Below, piece after piece: positions 10,910-19,338 of a DNA stretch of 64,000 nt. The stretch's first letter is position 1. Every line of letters starts with the position of its first letter. The position numbers and the translations under genes are program-made. The DNA is from Rubrivivax sp. (GTDB lineage: Bacteria; Pseudomonadota; Gammaproteobacteria; Burkholderiales; Burkholderiaceae_C), in assembly GCA_019635315.1 (NCBI GenBank), contig JAHBZT010000001.1, positions 186,001-250,000 of the forward strand, in the 5' to 3' direction. The notes beneath the pieces were generated by a model that saw nothing but the letters and a program-made list of their open reading frames with translations, ran no database searches and was not told the origin of the DNA.

Positions 10910-13807
10910 CTAGAACGCGCGCCCCATCGTCAGGTAGCCACGCCCGCCCTCGGGGGCGTCCAGCGCCCGCGCATAGCCCAGCCGCAGCTGCAGTGCCATC
11001 GCATACAGCAGCCGCGTCTCGGCCAGCAGCTCGAAGCCGGCGCCGCGCCGCCAGCGGTCCGGCCGGCTGCCCGCGTCCCAGGCCCCGCCTGCGTCCACGA
11101 AGACCGCGCCCGAGAGGCGGTTGATGCCCAGCGGCGGCACCATGCCGTGGCGGTCGATGTCGGCCAGCGTGAAGCGCCACTCGGCGCTGGCCACGCGCCC
11201 GTGGCGGCCGCGCAGGACCGGCTCGTCGCCGCGGTAGCCGCGCAGCGCGATGTCGCGCTGGTTGAGCACGAAGCCGATCTGCAGCCACTCGTCGCTGGCG
11301 CCACCGAGCTGGAAAGGCTCGGTGCGGCCGCTGGCGCGCGCCTCGGTCCAGCGCAGCGCCAGCACGCTGCGGCCCAGCGGCAGCCAGCCGCGCAGGTCGG
11401 CGCGCGTCACCTGGCCGTCGTAGGCGCGGGCGTCGCCGGCGAAGGGCTCGTAGCTCTCCACCAGCAGCGTCGCGCGCAGGCCGCGGTTGCGGCCCTCGCT
11501 GGCCCAGTTGCCGCCGCCGGTGTCGAAGTCGGCCAGCACCGCGAGCAGACGTTCGTCGCGCGGCCGCGCGCTGCGCGTGGCCGCGACATCGATGCGCTCG
11601 ATGCGGTCCAGCGCCGCGCCCAGGCCCAGCAGCACCCGGCGCTCCAGCCGCGGCACCACCGGCAGCAGGCTGAGCCATTGCGCCTGCGTGCGCCGGTCGT
11701 AGACCGTGGTCGTCTCGTCGCCGCGGTCGCCGGTCCAGGCGCGTGCGCTCAGCGTGCGCGTCAGCGCGACGCCATGCGCGCCGCGCCAGAGGTACTCGAC
11801 GCTGCCCAGCGGCTCGCGCTGCGAGGTCTCCCACAGGGCGGTCGCCGTCCAGCGGTGCCAGCCCAGGGCGTCCTCGCCGAAGGTGCTGGCGCCCAGCGCC
11901 GTCAGTCCGCGGTCGGACAGCGCCGCCGGCAGCCAGCTGTGCGGCGCCATCGAACGCCAGCCGGCATAGGGCGCGCCGTCGCCGAGCACGGCCGTCGTCG
12001 CAGCCGGCGCCGGGTCGGCGGCCGCGGCCGCGGGTGGCGACGGCGGCCCGGCATCGACCGCGATCTCCTGCAGCGGCTGCGCCGCCGCCAGCCGGTGCAG
12101 CGCATAGCCGCTGGGCGCGATGACGGCGCTGAGCAGCGCGCCGTCGGCCGCCGTGCCGGCATGCGCGACGACCGCGGTGTGGCTGTGCGTCAGCCGCTGC
12201 AGGCGCGGCGCCCCGGGCCCGCCGGCCAGGCGCCAGACGTTGGGCACCCCCTCCTCGACCAGGATCATCTCCAGCCCGGTGGCACCGCGGCGCAGGCCGG
12301 TGATCGGCGTCCCGCGCGCCAGCAGCACGCTCGCCGCCTGCGGCTGCGCCGGGTCCACGCGCAGCACGCGCCAGTCGGCGCCCGCGTCGTGCGGCCGCCG
12401 CGTCACGACGGCGACCGCGCCGTCGTCCAGCGCCGCCAGGTCGACGAGTTCACTGCCGTCGGCCGGCGCCAGCAGCACCGCCGACACCCCGCCGGCGCCG
12501 TCCAGCCGGACCAGCCGCGTGCGGCCGGCGTCGAGCTGCAGCGCGAACAGCTGCCCGCCCGCCTGCACGGCGCGGCGCAGGTGCGCGCAGTCGGTCAGCG
12601 CCCGCAGCCGCGTGCCTTCCAGCCGGAACAGGTCGTAGGACAGGTAGTGGGTGTCGCAGCGCTCGGGCTGCGCGACCAGCACGCGGCCGTCGGCCGCCAC
12701 GTCCAGCCGCGCGCCGCGCTGCACGCGGGTCAGCGCGCGCCGCGAACCGTCGGGCGCGATGCGCACCAGCTGCGCCGCATGCACGCCGTCGTCCAGCACC
12801 GCGAGCCAGCCGCCGCCGGCCTGCGCCGGCAGCGCGGCCAGCGACGCGGCGGCGAACCAGGGGCCGCCGGGCAGCGCCTCGCCGACGACCTGCGGCTGCA
12901 CGCGCAGCGCCGCCGCGCGTTCGTCGACCTGCCGGGCCAGGTCCTGCAGGAACTCGGCCCACAGCGCGTCCATCGTGCGGCCGGTGGCGGCCCAGGGCGC
13001 GCTGTGCAGGCGCGGCACCAGGTTGCCGCTGTAGCGCTCGACGATCGCGCCCGCCGCCGCCGCGCCGTGGCGGCGCTGCAGGAAGTCGAAGAAGTAGGCG
13101 CCGTACAGGTACTGCTGCGCCACCGGCAGGCGGCGGCCGTCGGCGTTGATCTCGGCCAGCGAGACGAAGCCGCGCGTGCGCTCGGCGCGCAGCCAGGCCT
13201 CGAACCAGGGGCCGCGCAGGCGGCCGCGGCCGCTGGCCGGGTCGCTCTCGTGCAGCACGGCCAGGCCCTCGAGCATCCAGGCCGGCTGGAACAGGTTGGG
13301 CATGAACCAGAACACACGGCCGAAGATCGCCTGCAGCACCAGCGGCGCGCCACGCACCTTGTCCAGGTGCACGGTGTGCGTGAGCTCGTGCACCAGCAGC
13401 AGGTCCAGCCAGGCGCTGTTGTCCAGCAGCTCGCCGTCGTCCGGCGGCGCGAGGTGGATGCCGACGCGGTTGGCCGGCAGCGGCGTCGCGAAGCCGTTGG
13501 CGAGGTCGGTCTCGCTGTACAGCACGATCTCGGTGCGGCCGCGCGGCTGCCACTGCAGCGCCTCGGTGACGCGGCCCCAGGCCCGCTCGGCGGCGCGCGC
13601 CACCGCCTCGGCCTGCGCGCGCTGGCCGTCACGGTAGTGCACGCGGAAGTGCGCGCTGTCGGCGCTGGACCAGGGCACGCGCGGGTCGGCCATCTGCGCC
13701 CGCGCGACGCCGGCCCAGGCCAGCAGCCAGGCGGCGAGCAGCAGCACCGCGAGCGCGGCCGGCCGGGCCGGCAGGGCCGCGCGGCGGCGGCGAGGGTCGT
13801 GCGTCAA
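10910..13807 (-). CDS. Secreted HELTH zinc metallopeptidase with beta-propeller/barrel-like C-terminus
   Basis: About 965 aa. A signal segment (to ~38, GVARA|Q) is followed by a peptidase-MA-like domain with HELTH at 140-144 and a downstream glutamate in EGLAVLHESDP. The long middle has repeated LDV/DG-type strands suggesting a propeller. The final ~350 residues resemble a surface-antigen-like barrel ending in MGRAF. I chose TTG 13805-13807 because GGGAGGAGG sits just upstream and the signal peptide begins there. The predicted location is the outer membrane or periplasm. Substrate and barrel assignment are uncertain. It is divergent from the next gene. Confidence 0.75.
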   Translation of the reverse strand: MTHDPRRRRAALPARPAALAVLLLAAWLLAWAGVARAQMADPRVPWSSADSAHFRVHYRDGQRAQAEAVARAAERAWGRVTEALQWQPRGRTEIVLYSETDLANGFATPLPANRVGIHLAPPDDGELLDNSAWLDLLLVHELTHTVHLDKVRGAPLVLQAIFGRVFWFMPNLFQPAWMLEGLAVLHESDPASGRGRLRGPWFEAWLRAERTRGFVSLAEINADGRRLPVAQQYLYGAYFFDFLQRRHGAAAAGAIVERYSGNLVPRLHSAPWAATGRTMDALWAEFLQDLARQVDERAAALRVQPQVVGEALPGGPWFAAASLAALPAQAGGGWLAVLDDGVHAAQLVRIAPDGSRRALTRVQRGARLDVAADGRVLVAQPERCDTHYLSYDLFRLEGTRLRALTDCAHLRRAVQAGGQLFALQLDAGRTRLVRLDGAGGVSAVLLAPADGSELVDLAALDDGAVAVVTRRPHDAGADWRVLRVDPAQPQAASVLLARGTPITGLRRGATGLEMILVEEGVPNVWRLAGGPGAPRLQRLTHSHTAVVAHAGTAADGALLSAVIAPSGYALHRLAAAQPLQEIAVDAGPPSPPAAAAADPAPAATTAVLGDGAPYAGWRSMAPHSWLPAALSDRGLTALGASTFGEDALGWHRWTATALWETSQREPLGSVEYLWRGAHGVALTRTLSARAWTGDRGDETTTVYDRRTQAQWLSLLPVVPRLERRVLLGLGAALDRIERIDVAATRSARPRDERLLAVLADFDTGGGNWASEGRNRGLRATLLVESYEPFAGDARAYDGQVTRADLRGWLPLGRSVLALRWTEARASGRTEPFQLGGASDEWLQIGFVLNQRDIALRGYRGDEPVLRGRHGRVASAEWRFTLADIDRHGMVPPLGINRLSGAVFVDAGGAWDAGSRPDRWRRGAGFELLAETRLLYAMALQLRLGYARALDAPEGGRGYLTMGRAF

Positions 13808-13917
13808 GGTCGGCCTCCTCCCGCGCGCCGCGGCGGCGGCGCGCCGGCGGATGTTGCCCGATCCGCCGCCGCGCGCGGCTGCGTAGACTCCAGGCTGGAG
13901 CAAGGAGGCACGGCACC

Positions 13918-14235
13918 ATGCGCAAGGAAGTCACGGTGGCCTTCGGGCCGGCAGGCACGGTGGTCGCGGCGCTGCCCGCCGGCGAGGCCGACTGGCCGGC
14001 CGACCAGGCCCGGCGCTGGCTCGACGAACGCTTCGTCGAGCTGGAATGCGAGCCGCTGCGCGCCAGCGGCAAGCTGCTCAATGCCGACAAGGTGCTGGCG
14101 GTGGCGGCGGCGCTGGGCCGCGAGCGGCTCGAGGCCGACGAGGCCTTGCGCGGCGACTATGCCCGCGCCGTCACCGCGGCACTGGGCCGGCCGCTGGTGC
14201 GGGTGGACGTGGACGCGCTGGCGGTGACGTTCTAG
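13918..14235 (+). CDS. Conserved-type hypothetical protein, 105 aa
   Basis: Not recognised. A small soluble acidic protein (MRKEVTVAFGPAGTVVAALP...) without signal or membrane segment, containing WLDERFVELECEPL. A strong AAGGAGG lies upstream of ATG 13918, which supports translation. It is divergent from the HELTH peptidase gene and convergent with the adenosyltransferase gene 28 bp away. No function is proposed. Confidence 0.65.
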   Translation: MRKEVTVAFGPAGTVVAALPAGEADWPADQARRWLDERFVELECEPLRASGKLLNADKVLAVAAALGRERLEADEALRGDYARAVTAALGRPLVRVDVDALAVTF

Positions 14236-14263
14236 GCGCGGCGAACGCCGTCCGCCGGGCCGT

Positions 14264-14851
14264 TCAGCCCGCGGCGCCGCCCTCGCTGCGCGCCAGCTTC
14301 TGCGAACGCCAGTAGACGTCGTCGCCGCCCAGCCCGTCGAGGTTGGCGCGGTTGAGCACGCGCGCCAGCACGAACAGCAGGTCCGACAGCCGGTTCAGGT
14401 ACTGGCGCGGCGCCTCGTTGACCGCCTCGGCGGCGGCCAGCGCGACGACGGCGCGCTCGGCGCGGCGCGCGACGGTGCGCGCGACATGCGCGATCGCGGC
14501 GCTGCGCGTGCCGCCGGGCAGGATGAATTCCTTCAGCCGCGGCAGCGCCGCGTTGTGGGTGGCGAGCGCTTCGTCCAGCGCGGCCACCGCCTCGGGCTTG
14601 AGCAGCGCGAAGCCGGGAATGGACAGCTCGCCGCCCAGGTTGAACAGCTCGTGCTGCACCTGCACCAGCAGCGCACGCACCGGCTCGGGCAGCGGCTCGG
14701 TGAGCAGCAGCCCGAGCACCGAGTTCAGCTCGTCGACGTCGCCCATGGCCTGCACGCGCAGCGCGTCCTTGCGTGTGCGCGTGCCGTCGCCCAGGCCGGT
14801 GCTGCCGTCGTCGCCGGTGCGGGTGGCGATCTGGGTCAGGCGGTTGCTCAT
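14264..14851 (-). CDS. pduO: Cob(I)alamin adenosyltransferase, PduO type
   Basis: A 195-aa cytosolic enzyme transferring adenosyl from ATP to cob(I)alamin to make coenzyme B12. The N-terminal ATP loop TRTGDDGSTGLGDG (near 10-23), the GDVDELNSVLG motif and the C-terminal RQYLNRLSDLLFVLAR helix mark the PduO/MMAB family. No other cobalamin gene is adjacent. ATG 14851 is the first in-frame start consistent with the family. Confidence 0.93.
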   Translation of the reverse strand: MSNRLTQIATRTGDDGSTGLGDGTRTRKDALRVQAMGDVDELNSVLGLLLTEPLPEPVRALLVQVQHELFNLGGELSIPGFALLKPEAVAALDEALATHNAALPRLKEFILPGGTRSAAIAHVARTVARRAERAVVALAAAEAVNEAPRQYLNRLSDLLFVLARVLNRANLDGLGGDDVYWRSQKLARSEGGAAG

Positions 14852-14960
14852 GCGGGCATCGTACCCGCCCCGCGCGCCGCGCCCGGGCATGACGTGCAGA
14901 ATGCATGCACGGTCAGCACGCACCGTACCCCTGTCGATCCACTCAAGAGGAGCACCAGGC

Positions 14961-15371
14961 ATGGCGAACCAGAAGATCCAGGACATCGAAGGCATCGGGC
15001 CCGCCACCGGCGACAAGCTGCGCGCCGCCGGCATCACCGACACCGACACCCTGCTGGCACGCGCCACCACGCGCGCGGCGCGCAAGGTGCTGGCCGAGGC
15101 CACCGGGCTGACCGAGGCCCAGGTCCTGAAGTTCGCCAACATGGCCGACCTGTACCGCGTCAAGGGCATCGGCTCGGAGTTTGCGCAGCTGCTGGAAGCC
15201 GCCGGCGTGGACTCGGTGCCCGAGCTGGCGCGCCGCGCCGCGGCCAACCTGGCGGCGGCGATGGCGCAGCTCAACGAGCAGAAGAAGCTCGTGCGCCGCG
15301 TGCCGGCCGAGACCGAGGTCGCCGGCTGGATCGAGCACGCGAAGACGCTGCCGCGCGCGCTGGAGTACTGA
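14961..15371 (+). CDS. DUF4332-type helix-hairpin-helix protein
   Basis: A 136-aa soluble protein with two HhH-like segments: IEGIGPATGDKLRAAGI (near 9-25) and VKGIGSEFAQLLEAAGV (near 68-84). This fits the DUF4332 family, whose HhH modules are shared with DNA-binding proteins; its function is unknown. A good ribosome-binding site (AAGAGGAG) precedes ATG 14961. It is divergent from the adenosyltransferase gene. Confidence 0.8.
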   Translation: MANQKIQDIEGIGPATGDKLRAAGITDTDTLLARATTRAARKVLAEATGLTEAQVLKFANMADLYRVKGIGSEFAQLLEAAGVDSVPELARRAAANLAAAMAQLNEQKKLVRRVPAETEVAGWIEHAKTLPRALEY

Positions 15372-15412
15372 CCAGCCCCCGCGCGGCCCGGCGGGGCATG
15401 GCGCGGGCGCGT

Positions 15413-16258
15413 TCAGACGCGCGCCACGCGCCGCATGCCGTACGACGCGAGATACAGCGCGCCGGCCGGGACGACGCCGAGCAGGAAGACGGCGCCGCCT
15501 TCGACATCGCCGCTGCCGGCGACCAGCGCCAGCGCGGCGGCGGCGTGCAGGACGGCGGCCGCCTTCAGCGCCTGCTCGCGCGACAGCGCCTGCAGCCGCG
15601 GGTGCAGCGGCAGCCGCAGGACGACGACCGCGGCGGCGACCATGCCGAGCAGGCCGATCAGCGTGGCGTCGGGCAGGCTGTCGACGAAGAGGCTGGCCAG
15701 CATCGACAGCAGCAGCGCGCCGCCGGCGAACAGCGCGTAGGCGCCGCCGATCGCCGCGTGCAGCCGGGCGCCGGGCTCCGGCGGCGGCCAGGTGCCCCCG
15801 GCCGCGCGCACGGTGGCCGCGACGAGGTCGCGCGCATCGGCGTCCAGCCGCGTCGCGCGCACGTCGAGGGCGTTCAGGCGCAGCATCGGCCGCAGGTCCG
15901 CCGGCAGGTCGGCGGCGTCGGGCATCTTCGCGCCGTCCAGCAGCACCGGGATGACCCGGATGCCGCGCTGCAGCGCGGTGGCGATCTCGATGCGCACCCA
16001 GTCGTCGGGGTCGTGCAGCCGCGCGCCGCCGCCGGCCCGCTCCCCGGCCCAGCGCCGGCCGATCAGGGCCACCAGCACGTCGCAGTCCTGCACGACGCCC
16101 TGCAGGCGCTGCACGAAGTCCGCCCCCGGCGCGATGCCGTGGACGTCCATGAAGACCTGGCCGCGGCCGAGGTGGTCGGCCAGCCGGTCGTGGATGGCGT
16201 GCGAGAAGCCGGCCGCGTCGTCGCGGCGGTAGCTGATGAAGACACGAGAGCGGGGCAT
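15413..16258 (-). CDS. TIR-domain protein with C-terminal membrane segments
   Basis: A 281-aa protein. The N-terminal TIR domain (1 to ~135) has the opening RVFISYRRDDAAGFSHAIHDRL, box-like FMDVHGIAPGADF, and DWVRIEIATALQRGIRVIPVLLDGA, whose Glu in the EIA segment is in the position of the NADase glutamate of bacterial TIRs. It is followed by about four hydrophobic helices (from ~165). It could be a membrane-tethered NAD-cleaving defence or signalling protein, but no partner (SIR2, STING, Thoeris) lies beside it. Isolated TIR-TM proteins of unknown role are common in soil bacteria. Confidence 0.8.
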   Translation of the reverse strand: MPRSRVFISYRRDDAAGFSHAIHDRLADHLGRGQVFMDVHGIAPGADFVQRLQGVVQDCDVLVALIGRRWAGERAGGGARLHDPDDWVRIEIATALQRGIRVIPVLLDGAKMPDAADLPADLRPMLRLNALDVRATRLDADARDLVAATVRAAGGTWPPPEPGARLHAAIGGAYALFAGGALLLSMLASLFVDSLPDATLIGLLGMVAAAVVVLRLPLHPRLQALSREQALKAAAVLHAAAALALVAGSGDVEGGAVFLLGVVPAGALYLASYGMRRVARV

Positions 16259-16368
16259 CGTGGACTCCTTCCGTGGCACCTGGGCCGTGTCGCCCATTGC
16301 GCCACCGCGCCTGCGTGCGGTCCAGGAGACCGAGGGATACCGCCGGCGGACCGGGGGGCCAGCCGCCT

Positions 16369-16680
16369 TCAGCCCGTGAGCCGGGCCACGAAGCGCTCCA
16401 GCAGCGGCCGCCGCTTCCAGGCCGCGCAGGCCTCGAGCGCGAAGGCCTCGCCACGCGCGTTGAGCCGGAAGTAGCGCACGCGCGCGAAGCCGTCGGGGTT
16501 GTGGAATTCGTCGATCAGCCCGAAGTCGCTCAGCGGCTCGAAGGACCAGAAGACGTTGCGCCCGGCGATCCAGCAGCCGTCGTGCTGGTCGCTCAGGCGC
16601 ACCAGCACGTGGCCGCGCCGCAGCGCGGCGAGCACGTCGACGAACTCGCCGCGGTCGGGGATCACGGGCTCGTGGTCCAT
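16369..16680 (-). CDS. Hypothetical protein, 103 aa
   Basis: Not recognised. A small soluble protein (MDHEPVIPDRGEFVDVLAAL...) with an aromatic middle (GRNVFWSFEPLSDFGLIDEF) and a basic C-terminus. ATG 16680 is chosen; the frame stays open upstream without a better start. It is 110 bp upstream of the TIR gene on the same strand, so co-transcription is possible. Bases 16681-16893 upstream hold no other gene. Confidence 0.5.
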   Translation of the reverse strand: MDHEPVIPDRGEFVDVLAALRRGHVLVRLSDQHDGCWIAGRNVFWSFEPLSDFGLIDEFHNPDGFARVRYFRLNARGEAFALEACAAWKRRPLLERFVARLTG

Positions 16681-16893
16681 CCGCTGCACCCCCGCTGGGC
16701 CGGCCGGGGCGACAGCATGAACCGGGTCGGCGCGCCGGGCAAGGGGCGCGGCGCCCGCCGGACTCCGGACGCCGGTCACCGCGGGCGTTGCCGGCGCGCC
16801 GCCGGGCCCTGCATCGGCGCGGGGCGGCCAGGGCGGCGCACAATCGCCGCTGCGTGCGGCCGCGCGACCGCCCGTCACTGCAGGAGCCCCGCG

Positions 16894-18315
16894 ATGAACG
16901 CCCCGCTGCCCAACGAAGTGCTGCCCACCTACGAGCGCCGGCCGGTGCCGCCGGCGATGCTGGCCGCGCTGCGCGAACGCTTCGGCGAGCGCTGCAGCAC
17001 CGCCGCCGCGGTGCGCGAGCAGCATGGCCGCGACGAGAGCCCGTTCCCGGTCACGCCGCCCGACGCCGTGGTCTTCTGCGAGAGCACCGACGAGGTCGCC
17101 TTCGTCGTGCAGCAGGCCGCGGCGCACGAGGTGCCGGTGATCCCGTTCGGCGTCGGCTCGTCGCTCGAAGGCCATCTGCTGGCGGTGCAGGGCGGTGTCA
17201 GCATCGACCTGTCGCGCATGACGCGCCTCGTGCGCCTGAACCCCGAGGACCTGACGGTCACCGTGGAGGCCGGCGTCACGCGCGAGCAGCTCAACCAGGC
17301 CGTGCGCGACCAGGGCCTGTTCTTCCCCATCGACCCCGGCGCCAACGCCACGCTGGGCGGCATGGCGGCCACGCGCGCCAGCGGCACGAATGCGGTGCGC
17401 TACGGCACGATGCGCGAGAACGTGCTCGGGCTGACCGTGGTCACCGCCGCCGGCGAGGTCGTGCACACCGGCACGCGGGCCCGGAAGAGCAGCGCCGGCT
17501 ACGACCTGACGCGGCTGTTCGTCGGCAGCGAAGGCACGCTGGGCGTGATGACCGAGGTGACGCTGAAGCTCTACCCGCTGCCGGAGGCGGTGAGCGCGGC
17601 GATCTGCCACTTCCCGGACGTCGGTGCGGCGGTCAATGCCACCATCCAGATCATCCAGATGGGCGTGCCGATCGCGCGCTGCGAACTGCTGGACGCCAAC
17701 GCGGTGCGCTACGTCAATGCGCAGAGCAGGCTGGGCCTGCGCGAGCAGCCGATGCTGCTGATGGAATTCCACGGCAGCGAAGCCGGCGTCAAGGAACAGG
17801 CCGAGACGGTGCAGGCCATCACCGCCGAGTTCGGCGGCGCCGACTTCCAGTGGGCGACCACGCCCGAGGAACGCACGCGGCTGTGGACCGCGCGCCACAA
17901 GGCCTACTTCAGCGGCATGCAGAGCAACCCGGGCTGCCGCAGCGTCACCACCGACACCTGCGTGCCGATCTCGCGCCTGGCCGAGATCATCGAGTCCTCG
18001 GTCTCCGAGGCCGACGCCTCGGGCCTGCCCTACTACATCGTCGGCCATGTCGGCGACGGCAACTTCCACCTCGCCTACCTGGTGAAGGACGGCGATGAGG
18101 CCGAGCGCGCGGTGGCCGAGCGGCTGTCGATGCAGATGGTGCAGCGCGCGATCGCGCTCGAGGGCACCTGCACCGGCGAGCATGGCATCGGCCTGCACAA
18201 GATGGGCTTCCTGCTCGACGAGGCCGGTGCCGGCAGCGTGGCGCTGATGCGCGACATCAAGCGCGCGCTGGACCCGAAGAACATCCTGAACCCGGGCAAG
18301 ATCTTCGTGCTCTGA
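16894..18315 (+). CDS. dld: FAD-linked D-lactate dehydrogenase (cytochrome) / GlcD-type oxidase
   Basis: A 473-aa flavoprotein. The PCMH-type FAD domain (about 55-235; PFGVGSSLEGHLLAVQGG and DPGANATLGGMAATRASGT) is followed by a C-terminal FAD-oxidase domain with YYIVGHVGDGNFH and GTCTGEHGIGLHK. It likely oxidises D-lactate (or a related 2-hydroxy acid) to the 2-oxo acid, donating electrons to cytochrome c or quinone. No glcE/glcF follow, which favours D-lactate dehydrogenase over glycolate oxidase. The ribosome-binding site CAGGAG precedes ATG 16894. Confidence 0.88.
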   Translation: MNAPLPNEVLPTYERRPVPPAMLAALRERFGERCSTAAAVREQHGRDESPFPVTPPDAVVFCESTDEVAFVVQQAAAHEVPVIPFGVGSSLEGHLLAVQGGVSIDLSRMTRLVRLNPEDLTVTVEAGVTREQLNQAVRDQGLFFPIDPGANATLGGMAATRASGTNAVRYGTMRENVLGLTVVTAAGEVVHTGTRARKSSAGYDLTRLFVGSEGTLGVMTEVTLKLYPLPEAVSAAICHFPDVGAAVNATIQIIQMGVPIARCELLDANAVRYVNAQSRLGLREQPMLLMEFHGSEAGVKEQAETVQAITAEFGGADFQWATTPEERTRLWTARHKAYFSGMQSNPGCRSVTTDTCVPISRLAEIIESSVSEADASGLPYYIVGHVGDGNFHLAYLVKDGDEAERAVAERLSMQMVQRAIALEGTCTGEHGIGLHKMGFLLDEAGAGSVALMRDIKRALDPKNILNPGKIFVL

Positions 18316-18381
18316 CCCGCGCCGCGGCGCCGAGGGGTGGCCGCTTGACTGCCGTCAAGCGCCGCCGCAGCGCGCGCGGGC

Positions 18382-19317
18382 ATGCTGCCGGCCATGCTGG
18401 GCCGACCGCGCTTCGCCCTCTGGCTGGCGGCGGTGCGCCCGGGCTTCCTCGTGGTCACGCTGGCCGCGGCGACGCTGGGCATCGCGGTGGCCTGGGCCTG
18501 CGGCCCGGCGCGGGATGTACCGGCCGCGCTGGCAACGCTGCTGCTGGCGCTGCTGACGCACGCGGCGGTCAATCTGTACAACGACTATGGCGACGCCGTC
18601 GGCGGCTCCGACGCGGTGAATGTCGACCGCATCGGCCCGTTCACCGGCGGCTCGCGCATGGTCCAGGACGGCCGGCTGAGCGCGCGGCAGATGCGCGACG
18701 CCGCGCTGCTGCTCGGCATGCTCGTGGTCGGCGGCGGCCTGCTGCTGGCCGCACGGGCCGGGCCCGGTCTGCTCGCGATCGGCCTCGCGGGGCTGGCGCT
18801 GGGCTGGGCCTACTCCAGCCCGCGCATCGCACTGATGAACCGCGGCCTCGGCGAGCTGGCCGTCGCGGCAGGCTGGTGGCTGGTCGTCGTCGGCGCCGAC
18901 CATGTGCAGCGCCGGCATTTCGACACCGCGCCGATGGTCGCGGCCGTCAGCCCGGCGCTGCTGATCGCCGCCGTGCTCTGGGTGGCCGAACTTCCCGACG
19001 CGCGCGCCGATGCCGCGGTCGGCAAACGCACGCTGGTCGTGCGGCTGGGCGCGCCCGCCGCGGCCTGGGGCTTCGTCGCGCTCCTGGTCCTGGCCCACGC
19101 CTGGGCCTGGGCCTGGTGGCAGGCGCACTGGCCGCCGACGCATGCCGGCTGGGCGCTGCTCAGCGCCGGGCCGGCTGCGCTGGCCGCGCTGCTGCTGGTG
19201 CGGCGATGCCGCACGCCGCAGGCGCTGCGCCCGGCGATCGCCTGGACGCTGGTCACCGCGGTGAGCCACCCGCTGCTGCTGGCGGCAGCCTACGGTGCCG
19301 TGGCCGCGATGCGCTGA
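18382..19317 (+). CDS. UbiA-family prenyltransferase
   Basis: A 311-aa integral membrane protein with ~8-9 helices. The first Asp-rich motif NLYNDYGD is at 64-71 and the second is LPDARAD near ~208; these bind prenyl diphosphate through Mg2+. It resembles MenA/1,4-dihydroxy-2-naphthoate polyprenyltransferase-type enzymes, but no menaquinone genes are adjacent, so the acceptor is unknown. The start may be ATG 18382 or ATG 18394. It is 66 bp downstream of dld on the same strand. Confidence 0.8.
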   Translation: MLPAMLGRPRFALWLAAVRPGFLVVTLAAATLGIAVAWACGPARDVPAALATLLLALLTHAAVNLYNDYGDAVGGSDAVNVDRIGPFTGGSRMVQDGRLSARQMRDAALLLGMLVVGGGLLLAARAGPGLLAIGLAGLALGWAYSSPRIALMNRGLGELAVAAGWWLVVVGADHVQRRHFDTAPMVAAVSPALLIAAVLWVAELPDARADAAVGKRTLVVRLGAPAAAWGFVALLVLAHAWAWAWWQAHWPPTHAGWALLSAGPAALAALLLVRRCRTPQALRPAIAWTLVTAVSHPLLLAAAYGAVAAMR

Positions 19318-19338
19318 CGGCGCCGTGCGCCGCGCCAG

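Noticed and set aside
10607-14227. 1,206-codon plus-strand open frame across the HELTH peptidase region
   Set aside because: Antisense shadow of the peptidase and VWA genes with His/Arg/Gln/Ala bias and no domain.
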